A stretch of DNA of 64,000 nt from assembly GCA_963932465.1 (NCBI GenBank), contig OZ010791.1:319978283-320042282 (forward strand). The letters are read 5' to 3'. Shown piece after piece: positions 35,931 through 45,290 of this stretch (the first letter of the stretch is position 1; every line of letters begins with the position of its first letter). Made by a program: the position numbers and the translations under genes. This DNA comes from Maratus speciosus (lineage: Eukaryota > Arthropoda > Arachnida > Araneae > Salticidae). The notes under the pieces were generated by a model. The model worked only from the letters and a program-made list of their open reading frames with translations. It searched no databases and was not told where the DNA came from.

Positions 35931-36094
35931 CCCTAAAATTTGTGTTAAATACAGACAGACAGAAAGACTCGCAGTCTCTAAGTAAGATATTTTGTAAGAA
36001 CAGTCAAATTCTGTTCAGGACTTTCTAAAACGTATAAATCCGTCGAAACGTTTCACAAATCCAATACTTTCTTCTTGAAAAGATAGAAGAAAGT

Positions 36095-39000
36095 AATTAT
36101 ATTGTAGATATAGCGGAAACGTGATTTTCGAAGTTAGTGATTTTTTCCATGACGCTGACTATTCTGTGTATTTAAAGTTTATGAAAAATTTTGTTGATAC
36201 TCAGATTTGTTACTGTTATATTTCCAAATTTCTTTTTTGGATAGTTTTAGGGTTACTGATGACAAATATGCTTAACATGATGTGTGCATACACGTTATAT
36301 ATAATGATTAATTGTTATATGTAGATAAGATTAATTAATTTTTATTTTTAGTGTTATCGCGTTGAAAGATAGCTCTTGCCATCTCCTCATATCCATAAAA
36401 GTTCGTTTATTAATATACTGGGTTATAATGTTATAAATAATAATTATTTTCATGGTTTTCAATTTCACTTTTTAAGTGTTTCATACTCTTGAAGATATGG
36501 ACGCTCAATTGTGTGTCTGAAACTTGTTAATCATTTATTTTTTGTATTTTTTTGGGATGTTATCTACATGACCCATTCTAATAAACTTTGTAGCAGTGAC
36601 AAAAATGACTACGTCATTAATTCGGAATAGATTATTATTAGTATGTAAATAATGTAATATTATTTTTACTAGAGTACATATTGCACAAATTCGAAAGAAC
36701 TATTTTGAAATGCAAGAAACAGTTCTGTAAGTGCATTGTAAAATTTTACTCTGAGAATAAACAGAAGCCAATTACGAAAAAAAATCATCCTATGTTTTCT
36801 CAAAATTTACCCAACTAGATTTCTAAAAGTTATAATTGCCAATTAAGATTTCAACGGTAACAGAGAAAAAAGAATTTATTTGCAACTTAAAAAAAAATTA
36901 TGACGTATTCTTAACAAAAACAATAACCATAATATAGTGCAATACGGAGATTAATTTTAATCTATTAATACAATTAGTGGATATTCCACTTTATAAATAT
37001 CGCAAATATTGTAGTTTTTTCTATAGAAAAACTAATTAGTGGATTTTTAAAAATGGTTTAACCTCCTATAAATGCTTCCACATTACATGATTAAAGCACA
37101 ATTGCTGAAATAGAAAATTTTTAAATATATATTGATATTAAACCACGTTCAACAATACAAGAATTTACACCGGTGACCACAAATTACCTTATACAGCAAT
37201 AAAACCTTATGTTCCGTATCCCTCATTCAAGTGAAAATCTAAAAATATAGTGCTCTAATAACAGAGAGCAAAGAACAAATATACAGAGTTTACATTTATA
37301 AAATAGTCAGAAGCAAATCAATAACCGGCTCTCATTCAAGGAATTGATTGCCTGTAATATTAAAATTAGTTAAAATTTCAAAAGTATTGTTTCTTGGTAT
37401 CGATGTATATATATAGATCAGTATATATGTATATCGATGCATATATTTAAATTACATCACACACCCGCAAGATATTTGATACAACTCGAATAAAGTAAAT
37501 TTCACAGAAGAGACAAATCATGATTATCCTTTTTTTACTGCAACATGAAATTACAGTATTTAGCTCTGCCTGCAGCTGTAAAAGCAATAAAAGATTACAA
37601 AATGTTTAAGAATAGTGTAAGGCTCAGGTTTTCTGAATATCTGTATTTATAGCACATTTCCGGTAGCAAGAGGCACCTATGACAGATCTATTAGTGGAAT
37701 ATTACGCAAAAATATTTTTTTTTAGTTGTGTAAATTTTTTTGCGGGTGAGCGATATATATATATAGCCATAGAATTGGAGAAGTGACCAATAAAATAGTA
37801 CATTTTTTAATTTAAATAAGGTACTACAAAATTACATAGGACTTTCTTTTCAGAAAAGCAGTATAACAGTTTTTTTCCAGTGCCACACTTCAGTATTTAT
37901 TCATTAAAACGTTTTAACAAAATTATATATGCAAATATAAATATTTTGTGCGTAATATTTTTGACACTATCTACATGTTGTGCATGCGATTAAAGATAAG
38001 ATTTAGCTACCCTCCAAGTACCAAAGTCAGGAAATTAAAAAAAAATTAAATTGTAGTAATAAATATTTTTATGAATATAATTTTAATATGAATACAGGAC
38101 AAAGTGTTAAATTTAAATCCCTTTTTATACATCAATGAGGACTTTGATAAATGCATTTCTTCTCCTTTTAACCGTGTTTGACATTATTTGAAATTGGCGT
38201 AAGCTTTTCCTGATAATTTGTGCCAAATTTGTTCGTGGTAAGCAAATTTAAAATGCCTTCGAAAAGTCAGTAGATGAGACAGCTATACACATAGAAATAC
38301 ATAAAGCATCAAAAGTTGTATAAACGCTATAGGAAATAACTCTTCTAACAGTAATTGACCATAGATTATAATGCATCAGTGTTGTTTTGTGTTTCCCTAT
38401 AAAAATAAATAAATAAATAAATAAATGAAATTAAATGTTTTTCCCACATTTTCAATGAAGAACATCCCGCTCTAAGTCTTAGTATCATACAGAGAATGCA
38501 TATAGATCAATTAACATAATGACACTAAAATGCGTTTTGAGTAATTACAGCCCGTTGACTGTAGTCTAATCACATTTTTTGGTGTGATCCTGCAAAATAA
38601 CTATAAATGCACAATTCACCCATAACTATAAATACTATATACCATCTTAAAAAAAACATGCTGTAGTTGACAGAAACAATAGACGAGAAAATCATATTAC
38701 CAAAAGCTTTTTACAAACACCGTATTTAACACATATTCTTTTCATAAAATCAGTCGTTTCATATAATTGTATTACAAATTCGTTTCATTACATCGTGTCA
38801 ATAGGATTTTATAAAAGAAGAGAAAAAATATAGTCACAGGTGAACTTCGAAGTTCTTAATGTTAATTATATTATTTAATTTTATTAAGTTTTCATTTCTT
38901 ATTTCATGAAAAAAGTATGAATTTGATTTATAAATATTTTTTTATTTGAAAATATTTTTTTAAAATAAATTTCGTAAGTTTAAAATAAATTTCGTAAGTT

Positions 39001-39229
39001 TAAAATAAATTTGATGACATTTAGAAATAAAAAAATATATATATATAAACATAAAATAAAAAAGTAAAAATATAATGCATGCAATTCCTATTTAAAATTT
39101 TAATTTCTATTGTATTCGAACTATTTTTATGTCTGAAAACTAACATAAAAAATAAATTTCTTTAAACATTATGTGTAATATTTAAAGAAAGAGAAAGTAG
39201 CTTACTAATGATGCAAACTTTTAAATGCG

Positions 39230-39294
<65 letters not shown>

Positions 39295-39582
39295 ATTTTA
39301 ATTGCTAATGGCCCTTAAGCACGAAGTCACGCAAACATATTTTTTAATTACATTCAGCATTTAATTGAAGGTTAAGGTATGAAATTTTTTTGATGAACTC
39401 TAATTATATTTTTTCAGAAGATATATATGTATATATATATATTTTTTTTTTGCATTTAATATAACAGGGTAAATGTTGTTACGATGTCGGAAATTTGTAA
39501 AAGTTATAAACATTGTTTTACATTTATCTTATCATTTATTTTTACTAAGTTATATTTTTTGTTAATGTATGTGTTACTGCCA
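36095..39582. other. AT-rich stretch without recognised gene
   Basis: It holds an (AAAT)n tract at 38399-38425, three copies of a ~19-bp unit GTTTAAAATAAATTTCGTAA at 38960-39015, and an (AT)n tract at 39237-39292. A 67-codon plus frame at 36121-36324 is hydrophobic but has no recognisable domain. I see no gene. Confidence 0.5.
39237..39292. repeat. (AT)n microsatellite
   Basis: Uninterrupted AT dinucleotide repeat of about 56 bp. Confidence 0.95.
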
Positions 39583-41455
39583 AAACTCGGAATAGGCCAA
39601 TTCGCGTTTTGGCCAACTACGTTTTAAACTAACTGGTCAATTCGGGTATGGGCTGATCAATTCGAGATTTGGCTGGCCAATTCCCGAAGTGGTCAGATGC
39701 AATCGGCCAGTTCGCGAAGTGGCCAGACGCGATCGGCCAATTCGCAAAGTGGGTATAGGCAGTCGACTTGTTTGAGACTTTTACATTTTAACCCTTTCTA
39801 ACATAGTTGAAAAGTGTTTATGAATTCAGTTTGTCTGGCCGTCTGCCTGCCCGTAATCTAACACGAGTAAAGACTCGGAATTACTTGTAATTGTTATATT
39901 TATGAAGTTTATGAATTAGCTTCAGGATTGAAAGTGAAGTGAGTGATTCGGTTAATTTACAGGGACACACAAAAGAATTTCGTTACAAGATCATCAAATG
40001 GAAACGATTTCCCGGTGCATTTTAATGCTGTTTTGTTATCCCAATTATAATAAAATTGGTATGCATCGTTAAAATGGATAACAAAGAATTATCTATAGTG
40101 TATGGAATAAGTAATAATTATAGTTTGCTTACAAAGACACTCAACAGTATTCTTTTAAACTGCAGTCAATGGTGAAACATCTTTTTAGTGCACTTAAATG
40201 ATGTTACAGTATTTCAAACATAATGAAATTTATATCCCTTACTTATGAGCGAAACAATGTGTTTTTTGTAGAGTATTGATTAAGTAGCCATTATAGTTCG
40301 TTTTTATAAAGACACCCAACAGAATTCCGATAAAGAATTATCATATATGTGAAATAATCGTTTGCAGGGAATTTTAATGGTGTTTCACTACTTCGAAGCA
40401 AATGAAACTGTTATACATTACTGAGATGTTCTACCAATGTTTTCGATAGATCATTGACTTGATAGAATTTGTTGTTTATTTACAGAGTCATCCAAATAAT
40501 TTGGTTGTTGGACTGGCTATTAGCCATTCTTGCTGTTTGTACGTAATCAGCTGTGATCCGCTTTTAAAAATTAATTTTTTTTTTGTGTATTACGAAGTTT
40601 GGAGAGCACACCTATTCCTGAAATGAAATTTTAATACATTTACGTTTATTTAAATGCCGCATTTTACTAAATGAACACGACAAAAATTTTTTAACAACAT
40701 TCCGATAGGGTTGGAAGATGTTTCATAATCTATTCAGTGATTCATTTTAGTTTTTGTTTTAAAGTTAAGATTGTTCATTTTTCAATGAGCCAGAATTATT
40801 ATTAAAATAAATCCGTTTCAATTTTATTTTTATTTCAAAACATTTTTAAAGAATCTTCTGCAAAATAGTGTTAATCAGGTTCCAGTGAAAAGGAAATAAT
40901 GGGGAATATTATAACTTTATTGAGGCCATATCCTTATACTGTAGCAAATAAAAAAAATATTTCTATTCGCAAAAAATTATGTTTAAGACCACTAAAGTCG
41001 AACGTACATAAAAAGATAACTGACGTAATTTATAAAAAGAAGACATAAATTTCAAAACATGATGTTTCAGCATTTTCATTGATAAAACGGAAATATTTCA
41101 CATCAAATGAGCCTAAGTAAGTTTAACTTCCTGATCTTTCACTCTACTGGTACTGAACTTAGGACAGAAAAGCCAAGTTGATAATGTTGAGCAAATATTA
41201 TCTCGTATGCAAAGTTCTAGCTAGTAAATACGGCATTCGTTAATGAACTAAGAGCGCGAAATACCTCGTTTTAAGGAAGATTTCATGGAATTTCATGGAA
41301 AGGTTTCATAAAAAAATTAAATGGCGTTCAGTTCCTATCACGCGTGCATATCAGTGCCACCTACTGAGCGGCCTTGAATCCCTACTTCGTATGTTGTCCA
41401 AGACTTAACAGCCACTCCGCGAATTGGCCGGTCAAAACCCGAAATAAGCTGTTAG
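39583..41455. mobile_element. unclassified element with GGCCAATTCGCG subterminal repeats
   Basis: At the left, GGCCAATTCGCG-like words (GGCCAATTCGCGTTTTGG, GGCCAATTCCCGAAGTGG, GGCCAGTTCGCGAAGTGG, GGCCAATTCGCAAAGTGG) recur within 39596-39760. At the right the inverse form CCGCGAATTGGCCGGTCAAA occurs at about 41416, followed by ACCCGAAATAAGC, which mirrors the left CAAAACTCGGAATAGG. The layout suggests an inverted-repeat DNA transposon of about 1.9 kb with several subterminal binding sites. No transposase is seen, and exact ends and target duplication are not resolved. Confidence 0.45.
39950..40520 (+). repeat. ~175-bp tandem repeat
   Basis: A block like ACAAAGACACNCAACAGAATT recurs near 39958, 40131, 40309 and 40481 (intervals 173, 178, 172), with a weak fifth near 40675. 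Units also share GATGTTNCAGTATTTC and GAGTATTGANT segments. Confidence 0.7.
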
Positions 41456-41585
41456 TCCAAACAATAGAGACCGTAGAGGGGCTCTACCTAGCAAAATGCA
41501 TGGTAGTTCTGTAAAAAGGCTTACTATACGTTTTTGGGGTCGCTGAATCCGAATTTTTAACTTCCCACCAAAACTTCCCCTGACA

Positions 41586-41604
41586 ACCCCCCCCCCCCCC
41601 CCCC
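41586..41604. repeat. poly-C tract
   Basis: A run of about 18 C bases just upstream of the BEL/Pao relic. Confidence 0.9.
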
Positions 41605-41659
41605 GAAAAAAAAGTTTTTATTACAAAAATCAATTTTTTTATTGTTTCAGGGAAAAAGT

Positions 41660-42765
41660 ATCTAGAAAAAAAAGTATCTAGATTCCAAAATAGAGAGCTA
41701 ATTGAGGAAAAAACTGAATATGAAAAAGAACTAAAATCGGTAGAAGAATATTCTCAAAAAATATCAAGTTTGAAATTTAAATTTAAGATGAGGCTTAGAA
41801 AATGTAAAATTGAAACTGAACCAAAAGTTTTATTAGAATAAAGTAACGGTTCAAAAATCGGTAGTAAACCAGTTTCGTCAGTGAAGCTGCCTAAATTAAA
41901 CATAGAAAAATTTTCTGGTGATGCAAGCCAGTTCTTAGAATTTTTTAATTTATTTACTAGTGCGATCGATTCAAACGAATCGTTGTCAAAAATTGAAAAA
42001 TTCCAATATCTATAATCCTTGTTGTCTGGACCTGCATATAATATTGTAGCTGGTTTTGAGATGACAGCTCAAAATTATTCAACTTGTTTAAAGTTGTTAG
42101 AAGAAAGGTATGGTAAGCGGGAAAATATCATAAACTGTCACATGAACAAACTTTCAAATCTTGAACCAGTGAAATTTAGTAATAATGTCACTTCCTCAGG
42201 AAGCTGTGCGATAATATTGAAACTAGTATGAGAAATCTTGATGCGTTAGGAGTACCATCAGGCTCATACGGCTATTTATTACTACCCATATTATTAAGGT
42301 TATTACCCGAAAATTTGATACTAGATTTCCATCGAAAACGTGACCTCGATAAGGACTGTGAAGTCACCGATTTAATAGATTTTATTAAAACGGAACTAAG
42401 ATGCCGGGAAGCTACTAATTTAGTAAATAATTCCCAAAGCAAAGCTCATGAAAATTCTAAAACCAAATATGAAAATTCTTCAAGTAAATATCAAAATTTC
42501 CTCAAAAGAAAAATATACCTTCAGTTGCTGCTTTAAATACGTCTATAAAACAGTTTTGCATATTTTGCAAGTCTTCTGATCATGTAGGACTAAATTGTTC
42601 GAAATTCACTGATGAACAAAAACGACATAAATTAAAGAAAGAAGGTCACTGTTACAAATGCTTTTATTAGCCGCATTTATCTGTAAATTGTAAAACAAAA
42701 GTTAATCCTTGTGCCAAATGTGGTAACAACACCCATAGTTATTTGTTTTGTTTTAAAGAAACAGC
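41660..42765 (+). pseudogene. BEL/Pao Gag remnant (DUF1759 and zinc knuckles)
   Basis: Gag packages the retrotransposon RNA. The first ~200 bp encode a charged, coiled-coil-like stretch with a stop at about 41839. Then VKLPKLNIEKFSGDASQFLE (from about 41880) marks the start of the DUF1759 Gag domain. It continues through LLSGPAYNIVAGFE and LLEERYGKRENIINCHMNKL (to about 42165). After a frameshift near 42200, MRNLDALGVPSGSYGYLL follows. A zinc-knuckle region begins with CIFCKSSDHVGLNC (about 42557), continues with GHCYKCF, and ends with NPCAKCGNNTHSYLFC (to about 42755). An in-frame stop splits the knuckles at about 42668. Domain order and motifs fit BEL/Pao well. Confidence 0.85.
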
Positions 42766-43276
42766 AAAGGAAAATCCTGAAAATGAAATGAAAGGTGCAA
42801 TTATATCTATGATGTCGGAACAAAAATATAAACAAAATAAAGCAACATTATTGCAGACTTGTACAGTTTCTGTGTCTGCTGGTAAACAATGCTTGTTGGC
42901 TCGCGTTTTATGTGATAGTGGTTCTGAAAAATGCTTCGTGAAGAGATCTCTAGTACAAAAATTAAAATTGAAGCCATTGCGAAGAGAAAATTCATTAGTT
43001 TATCCTTTTGGGCGGAGACGCCCTTATGAATCTTGTTATGAAGTTGTTGCTCTTGAATTATCCAGTGTTGTGCAACCTATTAATTCGATAAAGGTCGAAG
43101 CACTAGTGGTTGATAATATAACTGGAGCTTCTCTAAAAACCCTAGAACCAGAACTTCTAGATATAATGAGAACAAGAGGCTTTAAGCCTGCTGATACAGG
43201 TCTTGAACAGGTAATGAATATTTTGCTAGGGTCGGACTTTTTGTGGAAAATATTAAAGAGAATGAGGGAAAATTGA
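42743..43276 (+). pseudogene. BEL/Pao aspartic protease remnant (DUF1758)
   Basis: An open stretch of 177 codons. ARVLCDSGSEKCFVKRSLV (about residues 52-70) carries the DSG active-site triad of a retropepsin-like protease, which matures the polyprotein. MNILLGSDFLWKI near the end matches the conserved hydrophobic-GSD segment after the protease in BEL elements. The frame ends soon after and the coding sequence continues in the frame starting near 43243, so a frameshift separates protease from RT. Confidence 0.82.
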
Positions 43277-43853
43277 CAAAAGAATTATACGTTGCAGAAA
43301 CTATTTTCGGTCACACGGCGCAAGGGCAGATAAAGTCAAATAAAAAAGAAGTAGCTTGTTTGCGTGCTTCAGTTGAAAATATAAATACTCAACTGAAAGC
43401 ATTTTGGAATCTGGAAGCAATTGGCATTGCTGAAAGCAATGAAAAGAACATTACCGATCATGAGGTAATAAAAGAATTTAAAGAAAATTTAAAATTCGCA
43501 AATAGGCGTTATGAAACAAAACTATTGTTGAAAAATTCTCGTGAATTGCTTAGAAATAATCTTGAAGCAGCAAAGATGTGGTTTTCTACTTTAGAAAATT
43601 AATTCCTGAAAAATGATTGCTTACTTTAAGAATATAACTCCATTTTGTTAAAGCAGTTTAATGAGGGTGTAATAGAATTGTGCACCGAGAAAGATTCCAA
43701 TAATTCCTATTACATGCCACACAGACCTGTTATCCGTGACGACAAAACTACAATAAAAATGCGCATAGTCTATGATGCTACTTCCAAATATGGTGATTCT
43801 CTATCATTAAACGAATGTTTGATTCATGTCCCTAACTTGAATTCTAATGTTTT
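43243..43853 (+). pseudogene. BEL/Pao RT N-terminal part
   Basis: AETIFGHTAQGQI (about 43292) corresponds to the FGWTIQG linker. QLKAFWNLEAIGIAE follows, then ANRRYETKLLLKN. After a short break come YYMPHRPVIRDDKTTIKMRI and VYDATSKYGDSLSLNECL (43708-43830), the fingers of BEL reverse transcriptase. The sequence stops being RT-like at HVPNLN (about 43845): the palm with its YVDD-type catalytic site is absent and RNase H-side sequence follows at once. Confidence 0.82.
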
Positions 43854-44270
43854 AGATGATGAAAACATTCCTGATTCGAGTTCCGAACCCCCAAATACCT
43901 CCTTGAAAATTTTAGGATTGATATGGAACAATACAGAAGATAAATTTGGACTAGAATTAGAAACCTTGCTAGAAAAATTAAAGAATGATTGTTCTACTAA
44001 ACGCAATGTTTTGAAATTTGCACGTTGTTTGATCCAGCCAGATTTATTGTCACTTTTGTTATTCATGTCAAATACCTTTTACAGCAATTGTGGGTAATGA
44101 AAATATCATGGGATGAAAGTTTTTGTGGTGAGCTAGAAAACAATTGCCAAAATTGGCTTTCAGAAATCCCTGATCTCACATACTTGAAAATTCCCTGGCA
44201 GTACTTTAGCAACATGAACATGGAAAAGGAGCATCTCCAATTGCACATTTTTCCTTGTGCTAACCCTAAT
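43854..44270 (+). pseudogene. BEL/Pao RT thumb / connection remnant
   Basis: LKILGLIWNNTEDKFGLEL (about 43905-43960) matches the post-palm segment of BEL RT. KRNVLKFARCLIQPD then corresponds to the following conserved region. After a frame shift, LLQQLWVMKISWDE and ISEIPDL-like sequence lead to LQLHIFPCANPNVY (about 44238-44275). That is the very start of the RNase H-like domain, where the expected DAS Asp is no longer present. The sequence then jumps to downstream material, so the body of this domain is missing. Confidence 0.75.
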
Positions 44271-44945
44271 GTGTATGTTCCTGAATTTCTTTCCTTGCCC
44301 GAAGATCGGTGGCCTAGCGTTAAAATTGCTGCAACAGAATTACCTGATGTTTCTGAAGAGAAGTCTCAAAAGGCAGTAAACATTTCTTGTGTTGTTCAAA
44401 AAAATAAAGCTGATAAAATTTTCATTTTTAATCTTGAAAAATATAGCTCTCTAAAGAAATTGTATCGAGTAACTGCATGGATATTTAGATTTATTTCTAA
44501 TACAAAATTAAAGGTAGAAAAAAGCAATTTTTCTGATTTATCAGATGAGGAAATGTTACATTCTGAAAATTTTTGGTTAAAACTGGTGCAGGAAGAAAGT
44601 TTCCATGAAGTTATAAAAAGATTGAAATGTAACAAGAGTATCCACAAAGAATCGAATCTTCTACAGTTAAATCCTATGTTGTCAGATGAAGGTTTTCCTG
44701 TTGGTACGAGGTCTGACAAAAGTCTGACTCCTCATTTTATGAAAAACATCCCGTTGTGACTCTTACAATGCATAAACTTATTGAAATAATCGTAAAAGAT
44801 GCACATGAAAAAGTTTTTCATTCAGGAGTGTCCAGTACATTAGTACAACCTTGTGAAAAGCTTTCGATTTTAAGATCTAGACGGTGCATAAAATCAGTCC
44901 TGAACATGTGTACAATCTGCGAGAAATTCAACGTTTGCCCTAATC
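44271..44945 (+). pseudogene. BEL/Pao linker and integrase zinc-binding remnant
   Basis: EFLSLPEDRWPSVKI and LYRVTAWIFRFISN represent the linker before integrase. LSDEEMLHSENFWLKLVQEE leads to LLQLNPMLSDEGFPVGTRS. The next frame carries the zinc-binding segment with HEKVFHSGVSSTLVQ and NMCTICEKFNVCPNQ (44805-44945), giving the H-H-C-C ligands of a retroviral-type integrase. The catalytic DDE core expected next is absent. Confidence 0.8.
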
Positions 44946-45290
44946 AACTAGTTATAGGAACACTAAAACATATCTTATGTTTACCTGCAACTAAAGAATC
45001 CTTGGTGAAACGCTTCGGTTTGTGCAAGACTCTTCTGAATCATTTTTGGAAGCGTTTGAAAAATGAGTATCTTCTCAACTTAAAATCTGCTCACTACACG
45101 GACCAGAATAAAACTTCTGACTTTGAAGTAGATGATGTGGTTCTTATGCATATGAACATGTATCAAGAACTTTCTGGAAGTTGGGTATTTGTGGACAGAG
45201 ATAAAAAAAAAGGTCTTATGAACTGAAGACCTATAATTCCATCATTAAAAGACCTATTAATTTTTGTGCATAACTTAGAACTAAAACACT
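44946..45290 (+). pseudogene. BEL/Pao integrase C-terminal domain (DUF5641) remnant
   Basis: LLNHFWKRLKNEYLLNL (about 45031) and FEVDDVVLMHMNM (about 45125) match the DUF5641 domain that ends BEL/Pao polyproteins. It is followed by GSWVFVDRD and, after a stop at 45226, NSIIKRPINF-like coding. It is joined directly to the integrase zinc-binding part, so the whole catalytic core was lost. Confidence 0.8.

Larger units (their letters stand above)
33985..36094 (-). mobile_element. Helitron2-like non-autonomous element, copy B (reversed)
   Basis: Read on the minus strand from 36094, the end is ACTTTCTTCTATCTTTTCAA, followed by TTTCGACGGATTTATACG and a CTGTCTGTCTG tract, as in copies A and C. Toward 34012-33998 the minus strand shows ATAGAAGAAAGTTTTGTG, matching the 3' subterminal repeat of copy A. 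The final hairpin and CTAG are not clear, so the left limit is approximate. It carries about four units of the same repeat as copy A, at about 35440-35930. The 34020-35400 segment is not shared with copy A and may be an insertion. Confidence 0.62.
41640..45290 (+). mobile_element. BEL/Pao LTR retrotransposon, internally deleted
   Basis: Gag, protease, RT, RNase H-region and integrase-region fragments occur in the standard BEL/Pao order on one strand, so this is one inserted element. I did not find LTRs or a primer site at either edge. Stops, frameshifts and three large internal losses make it defective. Confidence 0.88.

Noticed and set aside
43824..44066. Minus-strand open frame inside the BEL element
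   Set aside because: Shadow of the plus-strand RT remnant; no motif of its own. The same holds for 42807-42995, 44063-44248 and 44396-44719 on the minus strand.
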